NCBI GenBank assembly: GCA_028015205.1
Contig: CM051512.1
Span: 22,227,139 to 22,291,138, forward strand
Reading direction: 5' to 3'
DNA from: Mytilisepta virgata
Taxonomy: Eukaryota; Mollusca; Bivalvia; Mytilida; Mytilidae
DNA: 64,000 nucleotides
Part shown: piece by piece, positions 34,201-45,302 of the stretch
How the letters are laid out: every line of letters starts with the position of its first letter
How positions within the stretch are numbered: position 1 is the first letter of the stretch
Notes under the pieces: model-generated
Seen by the model: only the letters and a program-made list of their open reading frames with translations
Told to the model about the DNA's origin: nothing
The model's database searches: none
Translations under genes and position numbers: made by a program

Positions 34201-37200
34201 ACAACATCAATGTAGCAGCCCAGGTAAATTTTGCGACAAAAACTAACCAGATTTGCGACAATTTCTGTCCCAGAGGGGTATATCATGCCATGAATACAGA
34301 AAGCTATAACTCGCCTGACTTGCATTATCCTTCAAATTTCCCTTCACATGATCGGAATAATAATTTCTGCCCCAAATGCGATAATTCCGGACTAAGTCGG
34401 AAATCAAGTATTTGTTTTCCATAAAAAAGGAACAGAATTTTCAGTTAGGGTATATTATCGTCTGGATATCTAATTGTTTAATATGGGCATCGGTGGCCGA
34501 GTGGTCTAGGTAGTTCGTCATGGCTATAATGATCACTAGCTTGTCAACACTGAGGTTGTGGGTTCAAATCTCACCTGTGGCGGGGTGTGTTCGATTCCAA
34601 TCTTAATAGACAAGAATTGACAATTCTCCTACGGAAGGTCGGTGGTTCTCTCCGACTACTCCGCCTTCCTCCACTAATACAAAACTGGCCACCGCGAAAT
34701 AGCCAATTTTGGTAAAAACGGCGTACAACCCCAACTAAACAAACAACAAAACAAATTGTTTAATTTACAGAAACAATCATATATATATTCAGAAAAGCCT
34801 ACAGTTTTTATGTTTTGAAAATCTTACACATACCTCTTGCATGGCATATGATACTGCATTAATTAGCATATAGGAACACTTTATTCCTGCTCTGACAAGT
34901 CTTCTTAACATTTCTTTACCTAAAAGTAAAAAGGTTAATCTCTTTTTGTATAAATTGACTTAATTTTGTCACAATAAATCTGAATATCTGAAATTACTAA
35001 ATATGTATGTACAGTAGGGAGGTACATAAGAAGTTACAGAAAATCATTTGATTGATGGATTTCGTGTACAATATATGTATATCAGTACTTGTTCTGGAAA
35101 TATACACTTTTAATTTGTAAGAGCCTTAGAAAAAGGTCGAAATACAAGGTTGGAAGAGGATTTCCCTCCTGTTTTTCAGTGAGTACAAATAAAAGGTATA
35201 TTTGCGACAATGTAGATATTTGTTTTTTTATACTGCAACGATAAATTGCTGTTGTGTAAATGGCACATTTGTAGCCTTTTTTAAGAAGAATACTCTTGGC
35301 TGGTAATCCAAAGAGAACATGATGAGTCATCATGACATAAACACTGTGAGCCAGAACATAATACAAACTTTCATTGCAAGTGAAGACAAGGGTACCAGGA
35401 GATGATATTGTGCTACTAAATTAATATTAAACACAAATATTCAACACCCATTGTTTGGCTAGTAAAAAGGCAATTTGCATGATAAAATTAACTATTATCA
35501 ACTGACCTGAATACAAAAATCAGAAAATTTGTTTCTTGTTCTGCCTGAACTTATTTTTCACTGCACTATTGTACACCAAAACTTTCCATGACTTTTCAAG
35601 GACTTTATAGTAAATATTCCAAGGATACTGGGAAATGTATGAATCCAATAACTGGAAATTTATTTATGCCTACTTTGAGTGTTTTAACACATGAAGTTTT
35701 ACAGTGCAAGGTATATATAGAATACATAGTCATTGTCGGAAAATATAAAATTTATTTGGGCGAGCTTTACAAACATGAGAAAAGGCGAGCTTTAGTGAGC
35801 CTTTTCCCATGTTTCGCATCGAGCCCAAATAAATTTTATATTTTCCGACGATGACTTTGTATTGTCTTTATCCTGCAATCCCCTTTAGATGCGTAAAATG
35901 CCTTAAAATTAAGTTTGAAGTTGAAATTCAAGGACAGTGAAAATCCGGGAGACGCCATGACTTCATCTTGTAAATTCGCTACGCTCCTCGCGCTCTTCAT
36001 GTAAACAAGTACCAGTAGACTTAATTAGGTCATTGACCTAATATGACTACAGTTTATTCTACCCCTTTTATAAGAGTGGAAATTGCAGGATAAAAGGAGG
36101 CTCTCACCTTCCATTCGTGGTCTTCCATCTATAACAATAACTCTAAACTTTATTCCACTCTTGTGTGCATCTTGTAAAACTCTCAGTACCAATGAAGAAC
36201 TGTTTTCAAATAAAAATAGGACTTTTCAATAACTTTCAAAATTTATATTTCTTTATGAAGTTGAAATCACCAAAGATTTTTTCGTTCAACATGGGCTTGA
36301 AAATAATTCTTGAAAAAAGTCGCCCGAGTAATGTTCTAAATTTATTTGGCGCACATTTAAGATTACCATATAAGGCTCATTGAGATTTGATTACTCACCT
36401 GTGAAATATTCATTATGCTGAATGGAAAATACATGTAATAACCAGCATGTCCTAATACAAACCTTTTATACTACGTGCTGATCTCCATCAACAAAAATTT
36501 AGCTCTGGCATGCGAGTTGAAATTTGCAGCTATTTTTGATCGCTAATAATATTACTCATGTAAAAATCTGTAATTTGGATAATGTTAATTATGCTTTTAT
36601 ATGCATTTGTATATAAAATATATTGTTCACAAATTGGTATAAAACCAGATTTCAGGATATTTTCATAAATATGCAAGAATACAAAAATGGACACAATTCA
36701 TTTTATTTATGCAGCATATCATTACAACAGACTCTTTTTTTTTATTTTTAATGTGTATTCATCTGGGATCCCAAATGTCTTTGGAACCAGCACGATATTT
36801 ATTTTTAAGATGCTTATATAATAAAAGATGTCATGTATTGTAAAAAATAAAAATATTATAGGATAGAACTTAAACAAGTTATGTGTGATTAACAATTGTA
36901 ATATATAATAATCAACTACATGTATGAATTTAAAACACATTTTTGTTTTATTTTTAATTCATACACCCTTTGCTTTGATAAACTTAACTGTGATTTTGAC
37001 AACAGGGAAAACAGAGCAGAAATGATACTTTGGCAGCCATTAACTATGTATGATAAAGGAACCGTAATGGACAAATTAGTACTTCCAAAAGCGGAATAAA
37101 ATCATGCCTGTAAACTAACCAACTTTACTTTTCCTACTTTGTATTTCCAATTTTTTCTTAGTTGAAATAAAATAACAGATGCTGTGATATACATGTATAT

Positions 37201-40200
37201 ACATCCTCGGTAAACACATTTCAATCCTCATTAACAAATCTTACCATGCATAAACTATAATTACATCATCCTTAACAATTTTCTTATCGTCGATGACAAA
37301 ACCAGCAATCGCTTCAGCAGGAAGTCTTATCTTTATCTTCACGTATTCATCAATACACTGTATCAGGTTCTCTTTAGCCTACAAAAAAGACAAAAAATTA
37401 CCAAGTGTTTACCGGTAAATACTTATAAAATTCTTTTTAAAATTTAAATACTGTAAAGAAAAAACCAGTAACTAGTTTTACTTAGTCTTTTTTCATGTTT
37501 CCTATATTAGCTACACCTTCTACATGAGCAGAACATTATAAAACAAATATGACAATTCATTTAAAAATTATATACATGTTTTTATACAATTCTCCTGTAA
37601 AAATCATGTATGACAGATTTGCAAGTGTATTATACATAGGAATTGTTGATGCTTTTTATGAGATCAGTAATATCTGTTGGAATGTTAACGTCAAGAGATG
37701 TAGTAAAATTTACCTTTGTGTCCGACATATCTCTAGGAACATGTGAGATGTTGTATTTCAAGTATTTTATTGCATTACCCATACTGACTGACATCAGTCG
37801 ACATTGGTTTAAAAAGCTAAAATACAGAACAAAGAAATATACTAAGCAAAATACAAGACACAAGCACATTTTCAACACAGAAAATTAATGTGAAGTTTTG
37901 TTCCATTGCTTTTTGGATTTTTGTTTTTTGGGGTTTTTTTGTTTTAAGCTAGGTAATCTTTTAAATAAATGAGTAAATTTTTAGTAGTGTTACCCTTTTT
38001 CTTCATTGACCAAGCTAACACCTCATCTAAGGCCAAAAAAAAAATAGGTGTGTTTCCTGTTGCATGTCCAAAAAATATAGGGTTGGTAGGTGAGGTTTTT
38101 TTTTTTTTTAATTCTTTTTTTTATGGGGGGAGGGCCTGCTTTCATTGTGTTTTTTGTGTTTTTTTTTATAATCAATCTGTTATTCTTTCAGGCTATTTTC
38201 ATCAGTTCATTGTGTAAATTATATAAGATATGAAGAGCTAGTGTTCAAAAGTGACAGAAGACATATTCGTGATTTCCAGCCTATAAAATTTTCAAACTTG
38301 GCAATTATAGCCGGCCATTTGTTTTATATCAATCAAGGTCAATAAAACGCTTTCTTAATAGCGTTAAAAATAGACCCAGACTATTTTGGGACATGCTAAA
38401 GGAAGAGCTTATTTTTCGATCACAGTGAAAATTATCGAAATTCTTTTTTTTTCGGGGAAAAAAGTTGGGATCGGAGCCAAAAAATTAGGGTCAGTCGGGC
38501 GACCGGACACACACCTATTTTTTATTTTGGCCTAATAATAGTTGATGCTATATGAGCCTGTCACAAATCAGGATTCCATGTTTTTTTACTGACTGTCTCT
38601 TTTTGTTCTTTGGTTAAAGATGGAATCTTCAAACCGCCTCAGTGGTCTCATGGTAAGGTGCTCATCTGAAGTGTGGACAATCTCAAGTTCAATCCCCGAC
38701 CAGGTGAAACCAAAGATCTTAAAACTGGTATTTGCTGCTTTTCTGCCAGGCAAGCATTTAGGAGTCTGAGGAAAGACTTGTTGGCTATTAGTCAAATTAA
38801 TGTGTCTGAGTGGGGTCACGTGTCTTCCTGCAGAATGTTTATTTATGTGCTAACACGTTAAAATCTGGCTTAGCATATCGGTCTAGTAAAAATTCAGAGT
38901 TCATATTCATACCACATCAACATGTTCTCATCCTGATATCCATGTAACTATTGCAACTGGATGTTAAACAATATTTCATTTATGGAATCTCATTTAATTC
39001 CAATCAAAACAAGGGTAAATCTTTATGCCTCTTCCACATTCTCGGCATAAAAAATGAAAATTTATCACAGCTGTTTTTATCAGTCGTAGTAAGTGGGGTA
39101 CTATTCAATGCTTACAATATGAATAAAAAATGCTGAAAAAGATTTAAATAATCTCTTTATTTCTATAATTTAAAAGTATTTTAAAATCATATCTGGGGGG
39201 AAATCTTGGAATTTTTCAGTTTTATCCTATTAAAATGGAATTAACAAGGAAAACAAACCTAATATATGGTTTCATTTTAGCCTCTAAGTCTCTAGACAGA
39301 TCTTTATGCTGAGGTGTAGTATAATCTGCTATTACCTGTTCAAACAAAATAATTCCTTGAACAGAATAATTCCTATACCACAAAAGTATATTTGCTATCT
39401 AGTCAATGTTAGATATCTTTTTTTTCAATTGTACTACTAGGCTAGCTGATTTCAAAAGCCAAACCAATATGCCAGCAAAATAGTCCCAAATACGTTTCAG
39501 TTACTTTAGAAAAATGTTCAATCAATTTGTAAAATTGTCACCATTAAAAGTTATACAAGTCCGATTTTACATAAGGCCTAAAAAAAATATAGTTGTGTTT
39601 AGGGTAACCCGACCCTACCTAATTTTTAGTGCCTACCCTAAATTTTTTATAACCTTTCTTCAACAAGCACTGTTAAAGTCAAGGTGACTCCAGTATACAA
39701 CCTAACTAAAAAAATTAATGTAAAAAAAGAATTTCCCTACCTACCCTACCTAACTTTTTTCAGTGTGTTACCCTAAACACATGTATTTTTTTATTTGGCC
39801 TAAGTTATTTATTGTATAAACTTGCCTTTGACATGAAAACTTTATTCATTCTGTGAGTGAGATGAATTATTTAAAATTTAAAAAGAAACACTAATTGGTA
39901 AAAAATTTGTATGTATTTCAGCACAAATCTATACAATATTTTACCTGTTTAAATGCCGCTAACAGTGCTAAACATCTAGCATTAGAACCACATATAACCC
40001 CCTCGGCATACTGTACACCTAACATGACTATAGCTGGATGTATACTGGTACTCTTAAATCTTTAATAAACATTTCTTTGTTATAAAGTAAATCTTAAATA
40101 AACATTTCTCTGTTAAGAAAATCATAAATAAACCTTGTTGCTAAGTAAATCTTAAATAAACATTGTTGCTAAGTAAATCTTAAATAAAGATTTCTTTGTC

Positions 40201-43200
40201 AAGTAAATCTTAACATTTCTTTGTTAGGCCATGAAAAAAAAATTGAGTGTTTCTCAAACACCACCTGTGTTTGTGAAACTGTTGCTCGTCGGCATATTTT
40301 TTTCCCTTAATTTCGGAAAAAAGATTTTTGTGCGTTCAAAAATCAGTAAAACGTATTACGGTGATCTATTATAGTTATCTCCGCTTATCTTCTTTGAAAA
40401 AAGATGTCCAACAACGTTGTCGTGAGTGTGCAAGTACATTTGCATGACAGAATCAAAATAACATGCTAGTTCATGGTAATTAACCTGTGTTACCCAAAGT
40501 GCCTGTGCCTGAAACAACAAACATTTTTTTTCAAGGTAAATATCACATTTTAAAACAATGAATAAGGGATTTACAGATCATGCATACAACCAAGTAAAAA
40601 AAACAAGGGGCTCAAGTATAGCTCACCTGACAGTCCCATAATCAATCCATTTTATTTCAAGTGAAAATTGTAATGGACCTTCAATAGATGTTTCATACCA
40701 TGTATCAGTTAATTTGGCTATATGGTTTCAGAGGAGGAAATTTTTGAAATTTTGACCAATCAAAAATAAGAATTCATCATAGCTGCCATATTAGATGTCC
40801 GACCGGGACGACATATGCAAACTTTATAAAAATTTGTCCAATCAGAAATAAGAATTCATCATGGCAGCCATATAAGTATAAAGTTTCAGTTCATTTGGCC
40901 TAGGGGTTTCAGGTAAGAAGATCAAAATGAAAAAGTTTACAGACGGACGGGCGGACAGACGCCAAGTGATGAAAAAAGCTCACATGGCCCTTTGGGCAAG
41001 GTGAGTTAAAAAAAAAATGCCCGCCTGCACCAATTTTTTTTAAAAAAGGCTTGAGAAACACAATTTTTTTCCATATACAGTTATTACAGTGATGAACAAG
41101 TAAATCTCCGTAAAGATACATATATATATTTTTAAATAATTACATGACATTGTATTCTGATCTTAGTATATAAATCAGTACCACAAATAGTTTGTTTTTG
41201 AAGTAGTGAATCTAAAAACTATCATAGTATTAAAATCACAAGAAGAGAAACATGTACCTCGATACAGTAATCTTCTTTCACATAATGTAGAAATTTCAGA
41301 TTAATTAATCACCTTGATGTAAAATCTGTGTTTACATTTTATATTCATCATGCAATATTCTATATGTATTTATGGTACTTTTAACAATGTGCATGTTAGT
41401 GAAATTTCTGTCTCATTTAGTGTAAACGTTTTAATAATTTCACTTAATACCAAACTTTTATCTATGACAGTTTGTGTATGGGTGTGTGAAGCTTCTCTCT
41501 CATAATGATGTAAATGTTTGAATAATTTGACATGACGCCAACCTTTCTTTAATACCTACAACAATGTGTGTGTTATTGAGACTTCTGTCTCGTATTAGTG
41601 TAAATGTTCAAAGAATTTCACTTGCTGCCAAAGTTTTGTTTCCTATGATAATGATTTCGCAAGTGAAACTTCTCTCTCATACTGGTGTGAATGTTCAAAT
41701 AATTTCACTCGTCATCAAAATTGTTTTTACTTATAACATTTGGTGTGTTAGTAAAACTTTTCTTTCATACTGGTGAAATTATAAATGTCAATAATTTGAC
41801 TTGACCCTGAAATTTCATTAATACCTACAACAATGTGTGCGTTAGTGAAACTTCAGTCTCATTTTGGTGTAAATGTGCAAAACATTTCATTTTTCACCAA
41901 CATTTTATACTTACGACAAAGTGTGTGTTAGTGAAACTTCTCTCTCATACTGATGTAAATGTTCAAACAACTTGACTTGACGCTGAACTTTTGTTCTCTG
42001 AGGAATTTGTTGTTTCTCTAATTTCTTGGCCATTTTTTTCTGTGCCTGGATGTCATCAGCCATTAAATGATCAGGCACTCTTTTTGGCTCAATTTTTGCA
42101 ACTGAAATTAATGTAATAAATATCACAGAACCTCAGCTGTTCAATCAGAATTTAATCATGGTTATTAAATTTTTCTGGTCAATATACGTAAATATGATCA
42201 TTACATAGCTATATTATCTGAAATCCTGTAAAAAAAACTTATTATTTGTGGTATTCAAAATTTTATGGATTTCCTTTTTTTTGGCATATCAATTCGACAA
42301 ACTCAAGAAAAAATGAAATCTTTCATGACCTTACAGTGTTTTCCCTTGAAAATTTTTTAAGCAAAGCGGGATTGACTGAAAGGATGGTAGTCAACTTTTC
42401 TGAAGGATGGGGGTAAAAAAATTTATATAGTATTATAAGGAATTTTCAAATTTTAAGCATGGGGTCCTGAAATTAATGCATGGGGGTAACACCATGCATA
42501 AACCCTCTAGGGAAAACACTGCCTCATTTCTATGAGCAATAAAGGTATTCGGGAATTTCATATTGTCATTTATATATTAAAACAGTGGGAAAAAAAATAT
42601 TTCAGAGTGGTTTAATAATCAATATTGAAAAGAACCTGTCAAAAACTATATTTACTCAACATTTATTCAGAAAATTCTATTAATTTGTCAATTTTGTATG
42701 TATTTTTAATAATATGAACCTGGCATATTTATTTAAAATTTTCAGTCTTGCATACATGTGATGCATAAGAAAAATATTTTACAGTTGTCTCCCCTCACCT
42801 GATGCAGATCCTGTGTCTTTGCTTGGACCTGAGGCACCACTTTCTTTCTTTTGTGCTTTCAATGTCCTTTGTTGTTCCTGCATGGCAAATGTTAAATTAA
42901 AAATACCAAAATTTTATCTTCAACCTTAAGCCATTTTATTCATGCATGGTTAGGCCACACTCAACTGATTTTAAGTTCTTTGGATTTTGCCGCTCTGATT
43001 TTCAAACTTTTTTTTTGTAAATTTTAATAAAAAAAACTTAGTGCCACTTCATTCGGCAGAAAAGCTGATAATTTGCCCCAAATTCCTTTTTTTTTTCAAG
43101 AAATTAGAAATAAAAAGTGTTCACCTTTTCCTGCAATTTAGTAAAAAATTATGGATTTTCCCCATTTTTTTAAATATTTCAGTTAAAAAAATTTGAGCTG

Positions 43201-44286
43201 CATGTAAATTTGACCATCTTTTGAAAAAAAAATAGTCCTTAAGAAAAGAAAATGAAATCAAAATTCCACTTGTTCGCACCTTTTTTTTTCCATAAAAAAA
43301 TCTTAAGAACTAAAAATCAATTTGGTGTGGCCTTATATGATCATTCAAATGTTTATGCTAAGATCCTATTGATCTATTTTTACCAAATTTTCAAATGGAA
43401 AAAAATCTAGTTATCAGTCTGACGAAGTTCTGTGATTGGTGAGGTTGACTCCAAACAGTGATAAAGGAAAGTCTAGTTTTTGGTTACTCTGGCACCTTCT
43501 TGTTTTATTTTCTTACAGTGACCAGTGAGGTGAGCATTCGACTTTTTGTCTGTGTGCATTTAGCCATGAAAAAAAAAAAAAATCTTAAAGCATCATATGT
43601 CAGATCTTATTTGTATTTATAATTCAGAATTTATCTAATGAAACATTCATTTAAAGCATATCCTTTTCTTGTTTCTAGCGATTTTTTTAAAACAGTTATT
43701 CAATAACTGAATAGTGGTTTTATAATGGTAAACAAAATTCTATATATACTTCTAATTAAAATCTAGGCATCTTGTACATGTATATTGTAATAGATATTTA
43801 AAATTTCAAAAATATCATAACCTCAATTTTTCTGGTAACATTTCTTAATCTAATTTTCAATATAGAAAAGAAGTAATTCCTTTGAAGAAAAAGTAAAACT
43901 CATTTAATAAATATTTAAAAGCTAAGGTTGTTTCATTTCAAATTAAGGTTGTTTACATTTACCTGTAATGCCCTTCTTTCTGCTTTTAATTCTGCTTTAC
44001 TTTTTTGTGGCTTGTTTTGATCAGTTTGATTTGCTTCACTTTGGGTTTTTTGTGGTGGCTTTTGTTTCTCTGATTTACCAATGTCTGTCTGTTTTGCTTC
44101 ATCTCTCAGGCTGTCATCTGATTTTGACCTTGGTGATTTGGCACCTTCAGCCTTTGACTGACTTTGACTTTTTCCATCCCCAGCAGGGTTTCCTCCCTTA
44201 CCACCCTTTTGTTTTTTATCTTTCTTCTTTCCAGGAGATGGTCCCTGCTCTTTACCTGTGCTCTGAACTTCTTTTTTGTCTGCCAT
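28274..44286 (-). CDS. EIF2B4: Translation initiation factor eIF2B subunit delta (11 coding exons, complete)
   Basis: Encodes the delta subunit of the eIF2B decamer, the cytosolic exchange factor that recharges eIF2 with GTP and is the target of phospho-eIF2alpha in the integrated stress response. Coding exons in transcript order: 44286-43963, 42877-42799, 42101-41915, 40059-39945, 39335-39259, 37816-37714, 37378-37245, 36199-36108, 34919-34834, 32447-32267, 28482-28274. All introns are GT-AG, all phases agree, and the total is 1587 nt (528 residues plus TGA), near the 520-odd residues of animal homologues. The N-terminal 110 residues are Lys/Ser/Gln-rich and disordered, ending in [14 protein letters not shown] as in homologues. 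The alpha/beta/delta core carries [17 protein letters not shown], then in the tenth coding exon [20 protein letters not shown] and [13 protein letters not shown]. The end has [20 protein letters not shown]. An acceptor (TTTCAG) 7 bp before the ATG implies a spliced 5' leader. The introns carry many transposable-element insertions. Confidence 0.97.
29719..29796 (+). other. Candidate orphan exon, antisense inside EIF2B4 intron
   Basis: Between CTACTTCAG and TAT|GTGAGG a frame gives [20 protein letters not shown], which resembles the last strand and helix of a PH domain (the SEA-x-KKKW-M pattern). Too short to name. It could be an exon fragment carried by duplication. Confidence 0.25.
30842..31064. 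mobile_element. Imperfect TIR element in last EIF2B4 intron
   Basis: TATATGTAACGGTTTATTTT plus TTCCGGTGTG is opposed by CACAGCCGGAATAAATT and CTCTTACATATA. The arms are diverged. Confidence 0.45.
31498..31703. mobile_element. Mariner-like MITE in last EIF2B4 intron
   Basis: Ends CTGTAAATTCGGAAATTATT and AATTTCTGAATTTACAG are inverted repeats flanked by TA on both sides. The interior repeats CGCAATAAT and CGCATTTTGG. No transposase frame. Confidence 0.75.
31956..32180 (+). repeat. Dispersed repeat, second copy of 716-931
   Basis: The order TTTTCAAGCCACAGTGAATT, GGACAGTTTCTA, GTTACACTATGACGTCGTTA, AAACAAGCCGTCTGA matches 716-931 in direct orientation, at roughly 80 percent by eye. Confidence 0.7.
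34483..34753 (+). mobile_element. tRNA-Leu-like SINE with 11-bp target duplication, antisense in EIF2B4 intron
   Basis: The head GGTGGCCGAGTGGTCTAGG resembles a leucine or serine tRNA A-box region, and GGTTCAAATCTC is the B box. The tail is CCCCAACTAAACAAACAA. The perfect direct repeat AATTGTTTAAT flanks it at 34472-34482 and 34754-34764, which points to a recent insertion. It lies 80 bp from an EIF2B4 exon. Confidence 0.9.
35722..36094. repeat. Foldback repeat, uninterrupted form, in EIF2B4 intron
   Basis: 35722-35862 is a near-perfect hairpin: ATACATAGTCATTGTCGG against an inverse ending CTTTGTAT, with inner palindromic arms around AAACATGAGAAAAGGCGAGC. It continues to 36094, where ATTGCAGGATAAA inversely matches TTTATCCTGCAAT at 35866-35878. 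The same sequence at about 7267-8200 and 11600-12530 is split by the 569-bp TIR element. Its right edge lies about 13 nt into the intron from an EIF2B4 splice donor. Confidence 0.75.
38030..38534. mobile_element. AGGCC...GGCCT TIR element in EIF2B4 intron
   Basis: Inverted ends AGGCCAAAAAAAAAATAGG and CCTATTTTTTATTTTGGCCT, each next to GTGTGT-type sequence. No coding frame. Confidence 0.65.
38629..38981 (+). mobile_element. tRNA-derived SINE with target duplication, antisense in EIF2B4 intron
   Basis: This is a diverged copy of the 23357 family, with head ACCGCCTCAGTGGTCTCATG, a decayed B box and the GTTAAACAATATTTCATT tail. ATGGAATCT flanks it at 38620-38628 and 38982-38990. Confidence 0.85.
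39572..39803. mobile_element. AGGCC...GGCCT TIR element, short member, in EIF2B4 intron
   Basis: The left end has AAGGCCTAAAAAAAAT and GTGTTTAGGGTAAC. The inverse, GTTACCCTAAACAC and ATTTGGCCTAA, closes it. Same end type as 38030-38534 and about 56388-56605. Confidence 0.7.
40045..40228 (-). repeat. Short tandem repeats starting at the EIF2B4 exon 4 acceptor
   Basis: About five or six copies of a unit near 35 bp (AAGTAAATCTTAAATAAACA, then TTTCTTTGTT on the plus strand). The first copy overlaps the acceptor of coding exon 4 (exon start 40059). Confidence 0.75.
40605..41010. mobile_element. Repeat of the AGCTCACCTG family in EIF2B4 intron
   Basis: Starts GGGGCTCAAGTATAGCTCAC and ends GCTCACATGGCCCTTTGGGC, then AAGGTGAGTT. 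A common bivalve repeat type with TGGCCGCCAT-like internal blocks. Related copies are at 17513-18048, 53579-54075 and 56608-58060. Confidence 0.55.
41340..41914 (-). repeat. Six decayed 88-bp tandem copies of an EIF2B4 exon end and donor
   Basis: The last part of the third coding exon and its donor recur downstream in the intron. The marker corresponding to GTGAAACTTC (plus strand, 41931 in the exon) recurs near 41845, 41751, 41663, 41575, 41486 and 41399, with spacings of 86-94 bp. The copies keep the CTCTCTCATACTGGTGTAAA and TTCAAATAATTTCACT blocks but have substitutions and indels. The copy at 41845 has a one-base insertion that breaks the frame. Confidence 0.85.
42334..42521. mobile_element. 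Short hAT-like TIR element in EIF2B4 intron
   Basis: Ends CAGTGTTTTCCCTTGAAA and CTAGGGAAAACACTG form imperfect inverted repeats. No clear target duplication (CCTTA and CCTCA flank it). Confidence 0.6.
42950..43335. mobile_element. TIR element (TTAGGCCACACTC type) in EIF2B4 intron
   Basis: TTAGGCCACACTCAACTGAT with TTTAAGTTCTTTGGATTTT is inverted at CTTAAGAACTAAAAATCAAT and TTGGTGTGGCCTTA. A second member is at 24334-24543. Confidence 0.7.
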
Positions 44287-44992
44287 TGCCAAACTGAAAC
44301 ACATCATAGACAGTCAAACAGAATACAACCCTTTTTAACCACTATATTTATCATACCTTTTTTTACCTAGCATATTCTATTTTTCATCATGAACAAATGT
44401 ACACGTGTATTCCTTTGAAATTTGTCTTGTCAAGCAGGGTTCTCACTAAGAATTTTTCATGATGAGTGCTGGGACTCATCATTTTTCAGAATGGTGAGTC
44501 CCAGTACTCGTCGCCACTTTTTTTAATGTACATTCATGCATGATTTTAACAATACCATGGTAGATCTATTATTATAATTTTGTTTAAGTTTAATTAAATC
44601 ATGTGCTGCCTCAAAATACCCCCGCCCCCACAAATAAACAAAAATCAAAACAAAACAAAAACCAAATTGAACATCTGCAGTGGTGCTCCAAACTGAGAAG
44701 AAAATTTCTGTTGCCGATGTGAGCAAAAATCTTTGCACTTTTTGACATAACTTACTTATTATTATCTTTGTTTTATTTTTTTAATATTTATTTATCTATA
44801 ATCTTTTTTTTTCTCAAACATACTCATATTTTCTTTCCATTGACCTTGTTTTAACAATTTAATAATCAAAATTGACAATTTGTGCAGAGATAAGTTAAAA
44901 ATTAAAGTCCACTAAATCTATTTTTAAATGAGGTCTACAAATTGTTACCGGTCGGTCACCAGAATTCCGACTGTCGTCGTTTTCTAGCTTAC

Positions 44993-45055
44993 TTTTTTGT
45001 CGTTTTCTTCCCCATCCCCGTTGATCTCCATGAATACAAAAATGGCGGCAAGACA
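44993..45055 (-). other. Probable 5' untranslated exon of EIF2B4 with an overlapping upstream ORF
   Basis: The acceptor at 44294-44296 just before the EIF2B4 start codon needs an upstream donor. Reading the minus strand, the first good one is AAAAAA|GTAAGC with the exon ending at 44993. If spliced so, the leader has an ATG at 45031 that opens a 26-codon upstream frame running out of frame past the main ATG. Its context is weak (T at -3, G at +4), whereas the main ATG has G at both -3 and +4. The 5' limit is a guess near the GCCGCCAT motif. Confidence 0.5.
45037..45054 (+). promoter_or_regulatory. YY1-like AAAATGGCGGC motif at the EIF2B4 promoter
   Basis: The plus strand reads AAAAATGGCGGCAAGAC (GCCGCCATTTT on the gene strand). 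This is the consensus of YY1-type sites, which in animal housekeeping genes often sit just downstream of the transcription start. It lies at the presumed first exon of EIF2B4. No TATA box is evident. A similar AATGGCGGC at about 30145-30155, inside the last intron, has no gene attached that I can support. Confidence 0.4.
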
Positions 45056-45231
45056 TTTTTTTATGAAAATTAAGGTCTTTGGATGCAGCTGGTTAAATCT
45101 ACATCTCAGGGACGCACGAGTTTAAAAGATCACGTGGCCAATTTTCATGCGTCATTATGTACGTGCCTTAAAATTATGGTTAAGGTCATAAGTTAGGATT
45201 TAAACTGTTTCGAAGTTAATTAAACTACAAC

Positions 45232-45262
45232 TAGAGGCTCACAAAACCTGTATCGCTCACCT
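45232..45262. repeat. Solo end of the AGCTCACCTG family
   Basis: CTAGAGGCTCACAAAACCTG with TATCGCTCACCTGG inversely matches the right ends at 54030-54073 and 58023-58058. Confidence 0.6.
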
Positions 45263-45302
45263 GGATTTAACTTGTCCATCTTGAGCTGAGGGCTAAACTT
45301 GG

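Noticed and set aside
34494..34600. Leucine tRNA gene
   Set aside because: The long middle part and the SINE tail with target duplication show a tRNA-derived SINE.
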